64,000 nt of DNA, taken from positions 19,982,001-20,046,000 of the forward strand of contig NW_027480422.1 in assembly GCF_051401765.1 (NCBI RefSeq), given 5' to 3'. The translations under genes were made by a program, and so were the position numbers. This DNA is from Calliopsis andreniformis. Taxonomy: Eukaryota > Arthropoda > Insecta > Hymenoptera > Andrenidae. Below, piece by piece: positions 12,977-26,235 of the stretch; position 1 is the first letter of the stretch, and each line of letters begins with the position of its first letter. The notes beneath the pieces were generated by a model. That model did not search any database. It saw only the letters and a program-made list of their open reading frames with translations, and was not told where the DNA came from.

Positions 12977-14634
12977 CACTGGCTGCAATTATTCATTTTA
13001 CACGATGGAAAAAATGTTGTATTTTTATTGGATTTTATGCTTCTGGCGTTGACTTCTAAGTCCCTTGCTATTCGATCTGGTGGAGCAACGCCCTACAGTT
13101 AAGCCTAGGTTGCCCGGAACGTAGAAATGGCCATAGCTTTCACACTGGTTGCAATTATTCCTTATATACAGGGGAAAAACTGTTGTATTTATATTGTATT
13201 CTATGCTTCTGGCGTTGACTTCTTAGGCCCTAACTATTCGATCTGGTGGAACAACGCCCCAGAGTGAAGCCTAGGTTGCGCGGAACGTAGAAAAGACCTT
13301 TACTTTCACACTGTTTGCAAATATACATTATATACGATGGAAAAGCTGTTGTATTTATATTGTATTTTATGCTTCGGGCGTTGACTTCTAAGGACCTAAC
13401 TATTCGATCTGGTGGAGCAGCGCCCTAGAGTGAAGCCTAGGTTGCCCGGAACGTAGAAATGACCATAACTTTCACACTGGTTGCTATTATTCGTTTTATA
13501 CGATGGAAAAACTGTTGTACTTATATTGTATTTTATTCTTCCGGCGTTGACTACTTAGGCCCTATCTATTCGATCTGGTGGAGCAACGACATAGAGTGAA
13601 GCCTAGGTTGCCCGGATCGTAGAAATGACCATAACTTTCAAACTGGTTGCAATTATTCGTTTTATACGATTGAAAAGCTGTTTCATTTATTTGTAAATTA
13701 TGCTTCTGGCGTTGACTTCGAAGGCCGTAGCTATTCGATGTGGTGGAGTAACTCCCTAGAGTGAAGCCTGGGTTGCCCGGAACGTAGAAATGACCATAAC
13801 TATCACACTGGTTGCTATTATTCTTTTTATACGATGGAGATACTGTTGTACTTATATTGTATTTTATTTCTCTGGCGTTGTATTCTAAATCCCTAGCTAT
13901 TCGATCTGGTGGATCAACGCCCTAGAGTGAAGCCTAGGTTGCCCGGAACGTAGAAATGACCCTTACTTTCACAGAGTTTGCAATTACTCATTTTATACGA
14001 TGGAAAAACTGTTTTATTTATATTGTATTTTATGCTTCTGGCATTGACTTCTAAGGCCGCAGCTATTCGATGTGGTGGAGCGACTCCCTAGAGTGAAGCT
14101 CAGGTTGCCCGGAACGTAGAACCGACCATTACTTTCACATTGGTTGCAATTATTCGTGTTGTACGATGGAAAAACTGTTGTATTTATATTGTATTTTATG
14201 CTTCTGGCGTTGACTTCTAAGGCCGTAACTATTCGATCTGGTGGAGCAACGCCCTACAGTTAAGCCTGGGTTGCCCGGAACGTAGAAATGACCATAGCTT
14301 TCACACTGGTTGCAATTATTCCTTATATACAAGGGAAAAACTGTTGTATTTAAATTGTATTCTATGCTTCTGGCGTTGACTTCTTAGGCCCTGACTATTC
14401 GATCTGGTGGAACAACTCCATAGAGTGAAGCCTAGGTTGCCCGGAACGTAGAAATGACCATTACTTTCACACTGGTTGCAATTATTCGTTTTGTACAATG
14501 GAATACCTGTTGTATTTTTATTGTATTTTATGCGTCTGGCCTTGTTTTTTAAGCCCCTAACTATTCGATCTGGTAGAGCACGCCCTAGAGTAAAGCCTAG
14601 GTTGCCCGGAACGTAGAAATGACCATTACCTTCA
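12977..14634 (+). repeat. 10-mer higher-order repeat, unit 3
   Basis: Third tandem copy, again at 1,658 bp. Where a fourth unit should begin (14,635) the sequence instead reads CACTGCTTGCAATTATATAT, which matches 6,883 onwards. The amplified block is therefore flanked on its right by the natural continuation of the 6,659-type sequence that ends each unit. Confidence 0.9.
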
Positions 14635-15361
14635 CACTGCTTGCAATTATATATTTTATTCGATGGAAAAACTGTTACACTTATGTTGTATTTTATTCTT
14701 CTGGCGTTCAATTCTAAGTCCCTAGCTATTCGATCTGGTGGAGCAATTCCCTAGATTAAAGCCTAGGTTCCCCGGAACATAGAAATCATCATTATTTTCA
14801 CACTGGTTGCAATTATTCCTGTTATACGATGGAAAAACTGTTGTAATTTCCTTTTATTTTATGCTTCTGGCTTTGACTTCTAAGGACCTAAGTATTCGTT
14901 CAGGGTAGCAACGCACTAGTGTGAAGCCTAGGTTGTCCTGAACGTAGAAATGACCATAACCTTCACACTGGTTGCAATTATTCGTTTTATACGATGGAAA
15001 AGCTGTAGTATTTATATTATATATTACGCTTCTGTCGTTGACTTAGTAGGCCCTAACTAGCGGATCTGGTGGAACAACGCCCTAGGCTGAAGCCTAGATT
15101 GCCCGGAACGTAGAAATGGCCATTACCTTTACGCTTGTTGCAATTACTCGTCTTGTACGATGGAAAAGCTGTTGTATTTATATTGTATTTTATGCTTCTG
15201 CCGTTTACTTCTTAGGCCCTAACTATACGATCTGGTGGAGCAACGCCCTAGCGTGAAGCCTAGGTTGTCCGGAACGTAGAAATGACCATAAGCTTCACAC
15301 TGGTTGCAATTACTCGTCTTGTACGATGGAAAAGCTGTTGTATTTATATTGTATTTTATGC
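14411..15361 (+). repeat. Paralogous segment of 6,659-7,775, one monomer shorter
   Basis: Bases 14,411-15,092 match 6,659-7,340 at an offset of 7,752. After the CCTAG motif at 15,093 the offset becomes 7,586, a loss of exactly 166 bp corresponding to about 7,341-7,506. Shared rare variants include CATTCTTCTGGCGTTCAATT-type changes, TTCCCTAGATTAAAGCC, TATTCGTTCAGGGTAGC and ATGGCCATTACCTTTACGC. It overlaps the end of 10-mer unit 3, because that unit carries the first part of the same segment. Confidence 0.85.
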
Positions 15362-18300
15362 TTCTGCCGTTGACTTCTTAGGCCCTACCCATACGATCTG
15401 GTGGAGCAACGCCCCAGGGTGAAGCCTAGGTTGCCCGGAACGTAGAAATGACCATATCATTCACACTGGTTGCAATTACTCGTCTTGTACGATGGAAAAG
15501 CTGTTGTATTTATATTGTATTTTATGCTTCTGGCGTTGACTTCTAAGGCCGTACCTATTCGATGTGGTGGAGCAACGCCCTAGAGAGAAGCCTAGGTTGC
15601 GCGGAACGTAGAAATGACCATATCTTTCACACTGGTTGCAATTATTCCTGTTATACGATGGAAAAACTGTTGTATTTTTATTACATTTTATGCTTCGGGC
15701 GTTGACTTCTAAGGCCGTAACTATTCGATGTGGTGTAGAGGCGCCCTAGAGTGAACACTAGGTTGCCCTCAACGTAGAAATGGCCATATCTATCACGCTG
15801 GTTGCAATTATTCCTGTTATACGATGGAAAAACTGTTGTATTTTTATTATATTTTATGCTTCGGGCGATGACTTCTAAGGCCCTAACTATTGGATCTGGT
15901 GTACCAACGCTCTAGAGCGAAGCGTAGGTTGCCAGGAACGTAGAAATGACCATCACTTTCACACTGTTTGCAATTATTCCTGTTATGCGATGAAAAAACT
16001 GCAGTATTTATATTGTATTTTATGCTTCGGGCGTTGACTTCTAAGTCCCTAACTATTCGATCTGGTGGAGCAACGCCCTAGGGTGAAGCCTAGGTTGTCC
16101 GGAACGTAGAAATGACCATAACCTTCACACTGGTTGCAATTATTCGTTTTATACGATGGAAAAACTATTGTATTTTTATTGTATTTTATGCTTAAGGCGT
16201 CGACTTCTAAGGCCGTAACTATTCGATGTGGTGTAGCAGCGCCCTAGAGTGAACCCTAGGTTGCCCGGAACGTAGAAATGACCATTACTTTAACACTGGT
16301 TGCAATTATTCCTGTTATACGATGGAAAAACTGATGTATTTATTTTGTATTTTATGCTTCTGGCGTTGACTTCTTAGGCCCTAACAATTGGATCTGGTGG
16401 AGCAACGCCCTAGGGTGAAGCCTAGGTTGCCTGGAACGTAGAAATGACCATTACTTTCACACTGGTTGCAATTATTCGTTTTATACGATGGAAAAACTGT
16501 TGTATTTATTTTGTATTTGGTGCTTCTGGCGTTGACTTCTTAGGCCCTAACTATTCGACCTGCTGAAGCAACGCCCTAGAATGAAGCCTAGGTTACCCGG
16601 AACGTAGAAATGACCATTACTTTTACACTGTTTGCAATTATTCCTGTTATACGATAGAAAAACTGTTGTATTTATATTGTATTTTATGCATCTGGCGTTG
16701 ACTTCGGAGGCACTAACTATTCGATCTGGTGGAGCAACGCCCTAGAGTGAAGCCAAGGTTGCCCGGAAGGTAGAAATGACCGTTACTTTCACAATGTTTG
16801 CAATTAATCATTTTATACGATGGAAAAACTGTTGTATTTGTATTGCTTTTTATGCTTCTGGCATTGACTTCTAAGGCCGTAGCTATTCGATCTGGTGGAG
16901 CAACGCCCTAGAGAGAAGCCAAGGTTGCACGGAACGTAGATATGGCCATAACTTTCACACTGTTTGCAATTACTCGTTTCATGCAATGGAAAAACTGTTC
17001 TACTAATTTTGTATTTAATGCTTCGGGCGTTGACTTCTAAGGCCCCAACTATGCGATCTGGTGGAGCAACGCCCTAGTGTCAAGCATAGGTTGCCCGGAA
17101 CGTAGATATGACCATTACTTTCACACTGGTTGCAATTATTCGTTTTATACGCTTGAAAAACTGTTGTATTTATATTGTATTTTATGCATCTGGCGTTGAC
17201 TTCGAATGCCCTAACTATTCGATCTGGTGGAGCAACGCCCTAGAGTGAAGCCAAGGTTGCCCGGAACGTAGAAATGACCGTTACTTTCACAATGTTTGCA
17301 ATTATTCATTTTATACGATGGAAAAACTGTTGTATTTATATTGCTTTTTATGCTTCTGGCGTTGACTTCTATGGCCGTAGCTATTCGATTCGGTGGAGCA
17401 ACGCCCTAGAGTGAAGCCAAGGTTGCACGGAACGTAGATATGGCCATAACTTTCACACTGGTTGCAATTATTCGTTTCATGCAATGGAAAAACTGTTGTA
17501 CGTATGTTGTATTTTATTCTTCTGGTGTTGAATTCTAATTCCCTAGCTATTCGATCTGGTGGAGTAACGCCCTAGAGTGAAGCCTAGGTTACCCGGAACA
17601 CAGAAATGACCAGTACTTTCACACTGGTTGCAGTTATTCCTGTCATACGATGGAAAAACTGATGCATTTTTATTATATTTTATGCTTCTGGCGTTGACTT
17701 CTAAGTCCCTAGCTATTCGACCTGGTGGAGCAAGGCTCTAGAGCGAAGCCTAGGTTGCCGGGAACGTAGAAATGAAATCTACTTTCACACTGGTTGCAAT
17801 TAATCCTGTTATACGATGGAAAAACTGTTGCAGTTTTATTGTATTTTATACTTCTGGCTTTGTACTCAAAGTCCCTAGCTATTCGATCTGGTGGGGCAAC
17901 GCACTGGAGTTAAGCCTAGGTTGTCCGGAACGTAGAAATGACCATAACATTCACACTGTTTGCAACCATTCATTTTATACGATGGAAAAGCTGTTGAATT
18001 TATATTGTATTTTATCCTTCTGGAGTTGACTTCTAAGGCCGTAGCTATTCGCTGTGGTGGAGCAACGCCCAACAGTGAAGCCTAGGTTGCCCGGAACGTA
18101 GAAATGACCATTACTTTCACACTGTTTGCAATTATTCATTTTATACAATGGAAAAACTGTTGTATTTATATTGTATTTTATGCTTCTGGCGTTGTCTTCT
18201 TAGGCCCTAACTATTCGATCTGGTGGAGCAACGCCCTAGAGTGAAGCCTAGGTTGCCGCGAACGTGGAAATGGCCATTACCTTCACACTGTTTGCGCTTA

Positions 18301-19489
18301 TACATTTTATACGTTGGTAAAACTATTGTACCTATATTGTCGTTTATACTTCTGGCGTTGAATTCTAAGTCCCTAGCTATTCGATCAGGTGGAGCGACGC
18401 CCTAGAGTGAAGCCTAGGCTACCCGGAACGTAGAAATGACCAGTACTTTCACACTGCTTGCAGTTATTCCTGTTATACAATGGAAAAACTGTTGCATTTT
18501 TATTGTATTTTATGCTTCTGGCGTTGTATTCAGAGTCCCTAGCTATTCGATCTGGTGGAGCAACGCCCTGGAGTTAAGCCAAGGTTGCCCGGAACGTAGA
18601 AATGACCATAACTTTCACACTGGTTGCAATTATTCGTTCTATACAATGGAAAAACGGTTCTATTTATTTTGTATTTCATGCTTCGGGCGTTGACTTCTAA
18701 GTCTCTAACTATTCCATCTGGTGGAGCAACGCCCTACAGTTAAGCGTAGGTTGCCCGGAACGTAGAAATGACCTTTACTTTCACTCTGTTTGCAAATATA
18801 CATTATATATGGTGGAAAAGATGTTCTATTTAAATTGTATTTTATGCTTCTGGCGTTGACTTCTTAGGCCCTACCTATTCGATCTGGTGGAACAACGCCC
18901 TACAGTGAAGCCTAGGTTGCCCGGAACGTAGAAATGACCTCTACTTTCACACTATTCGCATATATACATTTTATACGTTGGTAAAACTGTTGTACCTATG
19001 TTGTCGTTTATACTTCTGGCGTTGAATTCTAAGTCCCTAGCTATTCGATCAGGTGGAGCAACGCCCTACAGTGAAGCCTAGGTTGCCCGGAACGTAGAAA
19101 TGACCTTTACTTTCACACTATTTGCATATATACATTATATACGATGGAAAAGCTGTTGTATTTATATTGTATTTTGTGCTTCTGGCGTTGTCTTCATAGG
19201 CCCTAACTATTCGATCTGGTGGAGCAACGCCCTAGGGAGAAGCCTAGGTTGCCCGGAACGTAGAAATGACCATAACTGTCGGACTGGTTGCAGTTATTCG
19301 TTTTATACGATGGAAAGACTGCTGTATTCATATTGTATTTTATAGTTATGGCGTTGTCTTCTAGGGGCGTAGCTATTCGATGAGGTTGAGCAACGCCGTA
19401 GAGTGAAGCCTAGGTTGCCCGGAACGTAGAAATGGCAATAGCTTTCATACTGGTTGCAATTATTCGATTTATACGCTGGAAAAACTGTT
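15362..19489 (+). repeat. Divergent monomers with 3-mer and 4-mer echoes
   Basis: About 25 monomers without a dominant higher-order period. Local duplications are visible. The variant GCATCTGGCGTTGACTTCG occurs at 16,688 and 17,186 (498 bp, three monomers), with flanking GAAGCCAAGG and TTTCACAATGTTTGC shared. A GTAACTATTCGATGTGGTGTAG variant occurs near 15,710 and 16,208 (again about 498 bp). ACGTTGGTAAAACT occurs at 18,311 and 18,975 (664 bp, four monomers). No non-satellite sequence is seen. Confidence 0.85.
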
Positions 19490-22070
19490 GTACTTATTTT
19501 GTATTTGGTGCTCCTGGCGTTGACTTCTTAGGCCCTAACTGTTCGATCAGGTGGAGCAACGCCCTAGGGTGAAGCCTAGGTTGCCCGGAACGTAGAAAGG
19601 ACCATAACTATCATAGCGGTTGCAATTACTCCTGTTATACGATAGACAAACTGTTGGGTTTTGATTGTACTTTATGCTCCTGGCGTTGTCTTCTAAGGCC
19701 CTATGTATTCGATCTGGTGGAGCAATGCCTCAGAGTTAAGTCTAGGATGCCCGGAACGTAGAAATTGCCGTTACTTTCACACTGGTTGCAATTATTCGTT
19801 TTACACGATGGAAAAGCTGTTGTATTTATATGGTATTTTATGTTTCTGGTGTTGACTTCTAAGGCCGCAGCTATTCGATGTGGTGGAACAACGCCCTGGA
19901 GTGAAGCCTGGGTTGCGCGGAACGTAGAAATGACCATACCTTCCACACTGGTTGCAATTATGCCAGTTATACGATGGTAAAACTGTTGCATTTTTATTGT
20001 ATTTTATGCGTCTGGAGTTGTTTTCTAAGGCGCCAACTATTCGACCTGGTGGAGCAACGCCCTAGAGTGAAGTCTAGGTTGCACGGAACGTAGAAATGCC
20101 CATTTCTTTCACACTGGTTGTAATTATTCCTGTTATAATATGGAATAACTGCTCTATTTTTATTTCACTTTATGCTTCTGGCGTTGACTTCTAATGCCCT
20201 AGCTATTCGATCTGGTGGAGCAACGCCCTAGGGTGAAGCCTAGGTTGCCCGCAACGTAGAAATCACCTTCACCTTCACTCTGGTTGCAATTCTTCCTGTT
20301 ATACGATGGAAAAGCTGTTGTATCTTTATTGTATTTTATGCCTCTGTCGTTGACTTCTTAGGCCCTAACCATTGGATCTGGTGGACCAACGCCCTAGAGT
20401 GAAGCCTAGGTTGCTCGGAACGTAGAAATGACCGTTACCTTCACACTGCTTGCAATTATTCATTTTATACGATTGAAAAGCTGTTACACTTATGTTGTAT
20501 TTTATTCTGCAGGCGTTGACTTCTAAGGCCGTAGCTATTCGATCTGGTGGAGCAACGCCCTAGGGTGAAGCCTAGGTTGCCCGCAACGTAGAAATGACCT
20601 TCACCTTCACTCTGGTTGCAATTATTCCTGTTATACGATGGAAAACCTGTTGTATCTTTATTGCATTTTATGCCTCTGTCGTTGACTTCTTAGGCCCTAA
20701 CCATTGGATCTGGTGGACCAACGCCCTAGAGTGAAGCCTAGGTTGCTCGGAACGTAGAAATGACCATAACTTTCACACTGGCTGCAATTATTCGTTTTAT
20801 ACAATGGAAAAACTGTTCTATTTATTTTGTATTTTACGCTTCGGGCGTTGACTTCTAAGGCCCTAACTATTCGATTTGGTGGAGCAACGCTCTAGAGTGA
20901 AGCCTGGGTTATCCAGAACGTAGAAATGACCATTACCTTCACACTGCTTGCAATTATACATTTTATACGATGGAAAAACTGCGGTACTTATGTTGTATTT
21001 TATTCTTCTGGCGTTGAATTCTAAGTCCATAGCTATTCGATCTGGTGGAGCAACGCCCTACTGTGAAGCCTAGGTTACACGGAACATAGAAATGATCAGT
21101 ACTTTCACACTGGTTGCAGCTTTCCTGTTATACGATGGAAAAACTGTTGCATTTTTATTGTATTTTATGCTTCTGGCGTTGTATTCAAAGTCCCTAACTA
21201 TTCGATCTGGTGGAGCAACGCCCTGGAGTTAAGCGTAGGTTGCCCGGAACGTAGAGATGACCATAACTTACACACTGGTTGCAATTATCTATTTTATACG
21301 ATTTAAGAACTGCTGTACATATATCGTATTTTATGCTTTTGGCGTTGACTTCTTAGGTCCTAACTATTCGATCTGGTGGAGCAACGCCCTAGAGTGAAGC
21401 CTAGGTTGCCCGGAACGTAGAAATGACCATAACTTTCACAATGGTTGCAATTATTCGTTATATACAATGGAAAAACTGTTCTATTTATTTTGTATTTTAT
21501 GCTTAAGGCGCTGACTTCTAAGGCCGTAGCTGTTCGATGTGTTGGAGCAACTCTCTTGAGTGAGTCCTAGGTTGCCAGGAACGTAGAAATGACCATACCT
21601 TTCACACTGTTTGCAATTATTCCAGTTATACGGTGGAAAAGCTGTTGTATTTATATTGTATTTAATGATTCTGGCGTTGACTTCTAAGGCCATAGCTTTT
21701 CGACGTGGTCGAGCAACGCCCTCGAGTGAAGCCTAGGTAGCCCGGAACGTAGAAATGACCATACCTTACACACTGGTTGCAATTATTCGTGTTATACGAT
21801 GGAAAAGCTGTTGTATTTATATTGCATTTTATGCTTCTGGCGTAGTCTTCTTAGGCCCTAACAATTCGATCTGGTGGAACAACGCCCTAGAGTGAAGCCT
21901 AGGTTGCCCGGAACGTAGAAATTACCAACACTTTCACACTGGTTGCAATTATTCCTGTCATCCGATGGAAAAACTGTTGCATCTATTTTGTATTTTATGC
22001 TTCTGGCGTTGACTTCTTAGGTCCTAACTATTGGATCTGGTGGAGCAACGCCCTAGGGTGAAGCCTAGGT
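19490..22070 (+). repeat. Segment P (paralogue of P' at 32.9-35.2 kb)
   Basis: Matches 32,930-35,180. The offset is 13,441 up to about 20,340 and 13,109 from about 20,680, so P carries two monomers (332 bp) that P' lacks. Within P those extra monomers look like a local duplication, because TGTCGTTGACTTCTTAGGCC followed by CCATTGGATCTGG occurs twice (about 20,346 and 20,678). The right part, about 20,735-22,070, also matches 23,224-24,560 at an offset of 2,489 (15 monomers), linking P to block S. Confidence 0.85.
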
Positions 22071-22750
22071 TGCACGGAACGTAGAAATGCCCATTACTCT
22101 CACACTGGTTGTAATTAACCCTGTTACACGATGGAATAACTGTTGTATTTTTAATTTATTTTGTGCTTCTGGCGTTGACTTGTAAGGCCGTAGGTATTCG
22201 ATGTGGTGGAGCAACGCCATAGCGTGAAGCCTAGGTTGCCCGGAACGTAGAAATAAACATTACTACCACACTGTTTGCAATTATTCCTGTTATACGATGG
22301 AAAAACTGTGGTATTTTTATTGTATTTTATGCTCCGGGCGTTGACTTCTGAGGTCCTAACTATTGGATCTGCTGGAGCAACGCCCTAGTGTGAAGCCTAG
22401 GTTGCACGGAACGTAGAAATGACCATACCTTTCACACTTGTTGCAATTATTCGTATTATACGTTGGAAAAACAGTTGTATTTATATTGTATTTTATGCTT
22501 CTGGCGTTGACTTCTTAGGCCCTAACTATTCGATCTGTTGGAGCAACGCCCTAGAGAGAAGCCTAGATTTCCCGGAATGTAGAAAAGACCATTACCTTCA
22601 GGCATGTTGCAATTGTTCCTGTTATACGATGAAAGAACTGTTGTATTTTTCTTGTGTTTTATGCGTCTGGAGTTGTTTTCTAAGGCCCTAACTATTCGAC
22701 CTGGTGGAGCAACGCCCTAGAGCGAAGCCTAGGTTGCCCGGAACGTAGAA
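22071..22750 (+). repeat. Divergent monomers between P and block S
   Basis: Four monomers with their own variants (for example AACCCTGTTACACGATGG, and a monomer with ACCTTCAGGCATGTTGC). The last monomer resembles the fifth monomer of block E but is more diverged, so it may be an older copy. Nothing else is seen here. Confidence 0.7.
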
Positions 22751-24575
22751 ATGACCTTTACTTTCACACTATTTGCATATATACATTATATACGATGGAA
22801 AAACTGCTGTATTTTTATTGTATTTTATGCTTCGGGCGTTGACTTCTAAGGCCGTAGCTATTCGATCTGGTATAGCAACGCCCTTGGGTGAAGCCTAGGT
22901 TGGCCGGAACGTAGAAATGGACATAACTTTCATACTGGTTGCAATTATTCGTTTTATACCGTGGAAAGACTGTTGTATTTATATTGTGTTTAATGCGTCT
23001 GGAGTTGTTTTCTAAGGCCCTAACTATTCGACCTGATGGACCAACGGCCTAGCGTGAAGCCTAGGTAGCACGGAACGTAGAAATGCCCATTACTCTCACA
23101 CTGGTTGTAATTAACCCTGTTACACGATGGAATAACTGTTGTATTTTTATTTTATTTTGTGCTTCTGGCGTTGACTTCTTAGGCCCTAGCTATTCGATCT
23201 GGTGGACCAACGCCCTAGAGTGAAGCCTAGGTTGCTCGGAACGTAGAAATGACCATAACTTTCACACTGGCTGCAATTATTCGTTTTATACAATGGAAAA
23301 ACTGTTCTATTTATTTTGTATCTTATGCTTCGGGCGTTGACTTCTAAGGCCCTAACTATTCGATTTGGTGGAGCAACGCTCTAGAGTGAAGCCTAGGTTA
23401 TCCAGAACGTAGAAATGACCATTACCTTCACACTGCTTGCAATTATACATTTTATACGATGGAAAAACTGTGGTACTTATGTTGTATTTTATTCTTCTGG
23501 CGTTGAATTCTAAGTCCATAGCTATTCGATCTGTTGAAGCAACGCCCTACAGTGAAGCCTAGGTTACACGGAACATAGAAATGATCAGTACTTTCACACT
23601 GGTTGCAGCTTTCCTGTTATACGATGGAAAAACTGTTGCATTTTTATTGTATTTTATGCTTCTGGCGTTGTATTCAAAGTCCCTAACTATTCGATCTGGT
23701 GGAGCAACGCCCTGGAGTTAAGCCTAGGTTGCCCGGAACGTAGAGATGACCATAACTTTTACACTGGTTGCAATTATCTATTTTATACGATGGAAGAACT
23801 GCTGTACATATATCGTATTTTATGCTTTTGGCGTTGACTTCTTAGGCCCTAACTATTCGATCTGGTGGAGCAACGCCCTAGAGCGAAGCCTAGGTTGCCC
23901 GGAACGTAGAAATGACCATAACTTTCACAATGGTTGCAATTATTCGTTATATACAATGGAAAAACTGTTCTATTTATTTTGTATTTTATGCTTATGGCGC
24001 TGACTTCTAAGGCTGTAGCTGTTCGATGTGTTGGAGCAACTCTCTTGAGTGAGTCCTAGGTTGCCAGGAACGTAGAAATGACCATATCTTTCACACTGTT
24101 TGCAATTATTCCAGTTATACGGTGGAAAAGCTGTTGTATTTATATTGTATTTAATGATTCTGGCGTTGACTTCTAAGGCCATAGCTATTCGACGTGGTCG
24201 AGCAACGCCCTCGAGTGAAGCCTAGGTAGCCCGGAACGTAGAAATGACCATATCTTACACACTGGTTGCAATTATTCGTGTTGTACGATGGAAAAGCTGT
24301 TGTATTTATATTGCATTTTATGCTTCTGGCGTAGTCTTCTTAGGCCCTAACTATTCGATCTGGTGGAACAACGCCCTAGAGTGAAACCTAGGTTGCCCGG
24401 ATCGTAGAAATTACCAACACTATCTCACTGGTTGCAATTATTCCTGTCATCCGATGGAAAAACTGTTGCATCTATTTTGTATTTTATGCTTCTGGCGTTG
24501 ACTTCTTAGGTCCTAACTATTGGATCTGGTTGAGCAACGCCCTAGGGTGAAGCCTAGGCTGCCCGGAACGTAGAA
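22751..24575 (+). repeat. Block S, copy 1 (11 monomers)
   Basis: 1,825 bp (11 monomers) starting at ATGACCTTTACTTTCACAC followed by an ATTTGCATATATACATTATA tract. It recurs at 27,729-29,553 (offset 4,978) and in truncated form at 26,236. Marker variants are CTTGGGTGAAGCC, ATGGACATAACTTTCATAC, GATTTGGTGGAGC, GTTATCCAGAACG and TCTCTTGAGTGAGTCC. The copies at 22.75 and 27.73 kb are near-identical. Confidence 0.9.
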
Positions 24576-26235
24576 ATGCCCATTACTTTCACACTGGTTG
24601 TAATTATTCCTGTTATACGATGGAATAACTGTTGTATTTTTATTTTATTTTGCGTTTCTGGCGTTGACTTCTAAGGCCCGAGCTATTCGATCTGGTGGAG
24701 CAACGCTATACAGTGAAGCCTACGTTGCCCGGAACGTAGAAATGACCATAACTATCAGACTGGTTGCAATTATTCGTTTTATACGATGGAAAGACTGTTG
24801 TATTTATATTGTATTTTATTGGTATGGCGTTCTCTTCTAGGGCTTTAGCTATTTGACGTGGCTGAGCAACGCCCTAGAGTGAAGCCTAGGTTGCCCGGAA
24901 CGTAGAAATGACCATTACTTCCACATTGTTTGCAATTATTCATACTATACAGTGGAAAAACTGTTGTATTTATATGGCATTTTATGCTACTGGCATTGAC
25001 ATCTAAGGCCCTAACTATTCGATGTGGTGGAGCAACGCCCTAGAGTGAAGCCTAGGTTGCCCGGAACGTAGAAATGACCGTAGCTTTCACACTGGTTGCA
25101 ATTATACCTGTTATACAAGGGAAAAACTGTTGTATTTATATTGTATTTTATGCTTCTGGCGTTGACTTCTTAGGCCCTAACTATTCGATCTGGTGGAGCA
25201 ACGCCCTAGAGAGAAGCCTAGATTTCCCGGAACGTAGAAATGACCATTACCTTCTGGCTTCTTGCAATTATTCCTGTTGCACGATGAAAAAACTGCTGTA
25301 TTTTTATTGTATTTTATGCGTCTGGAGTTGTTTACTAAGGCCCTAACTATTCGACCTGGTGGAGCAACGCCCTAGAGTGAAGCCTAGGTTGCACGGAACG
25401 TAGAAATGCCCATTTCTTTCACACTGGTTGTAATTATTCCTGTTATACGATGGAATAACTGTTGTATTTTTATTTTATTTTGCGTTTCTGGCGTTGACTT
25501 CTAAGGCCCGAGCTATTCGATCTGGTGGAGCAACGCTATAGAGTGAAGCCTACGTTGCCCGGAACGTAGAAATGACCATAACTATCAGACTGGTTGCAAT
25601 TATTCGTTTTATACGATGGAAAGACTGTTGTATTTATATTGTATTTTATTGGTATGGCGTTCTCTTCTAGGGCTTTAGCTATTTGACGTGGCTGAGCAAC
25701 GCCCTAGAGTGAAGCCTAGGTTGCCCGGAACGTAGAAATGACCATTACTTCCACATTGGTTGCAATTATTCATACTATACAGTGGAAAAACTGTTGTATT
25801 TATATGGCATTTTATGCTTCTGGCATTGACATCTAAGGCCCTAACTATTCGATGTGGTGGAGCAACGCCCTAGAGTGAAGCCCAGGTTGCCCGGAACGTA
25901 GAAATGACCGTAGCTTTCACACTGGTTGCAATTATACCTGTTATACAAGGGAAAAACTGTTGTATTTATACTGTATTTTATGCTTCTGGCGTTGACTTCT
26001 TAGGCCCTAACTATTCGATCTGGTGGAGCAACGCCCTAGAGAGAAGCCTAGATTTCCCGGAACGTAGAAATGACCATTACCTTCTGGCTTCTTGCAATTA
26101 TTCCTGTTGCACGATGAAAAAACTGCTGTATTTTTATTGTATTTTATGCGTCTGGAGTTGTTTACTAAGGCCCTAACTATTCGACCTGGTGGAGCAACGC
26201 CCTAGAGCGAAGCCTAGGTTGCCCGGAACGTAGAA
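24576..26235 (+). repeat. Block E, two tandem 5-mer copies (2 x 830 bp)
   Basis: Two 830-bp units begin at 24,576 and 25,406. Monomer order in each is: (1) ATGCCCATT... with GGAATAACTGTTG; (2) CATAACTATCAGACTGG with GGTATGGCGTTCTCTTC; (3) ACTTCCACATTG with TATACAGTGG; (4) ATGACCGTAGCTTTCACAC with ATACAAGGG; (5) ACCTTCTGGCTTCTTGC. The two copies are distinguishable: copy a has TATACAGTGAAGCC in monomer 1 and TATGCTACTGG in monomer 3; copy b has TATAGAGTGAAGCC and TATGCTTCTGG. Confidence 0.93.
25032..25060. other. Representative dyad (hairpin) element of the monomer
   Basis: In this near-consensus monomer GCAAC (25,032-25,036) and CCTAG can pair with CTAGG and GTTGC (ending 25,060), giving a stem of about nine base pairs with a three-base bulge and a loop of about eight bases. 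The element occurs, with variations, in most monomers because GCAACGCCC and CCTAGGTTGC are among the better conserved tracts. Whether it forms in the cell is unknown. Confidence 0.6.

Noticed and set aside
14316..14711. Longest reverse-strand open frame (131 codons, with NNCNQCES-NGHFYVPG-like repeats) suggesting a cysteine-repeat protein
   Set aside because: The apparent cysteine and GHFYVPG repeats are the same monomer read on the other strand, repeating with the 166-bp period. The frame ends as the phase drifts. No homologous domain is recognised.
23746..24003. Short forward open frames encoding a recurring MTITFTLVAII...-like peptide (also at 25,074, 27,231, 30,052, 36,026 and elsewhere)
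   Set aside because: They are translations of the satellite starting at the ATG of the conserved tract. Because 166 is not a multiple of three, the frame cannot persist; the frames last under two monomers, vary in step with neutral differences, and have no start or codon-use signal.
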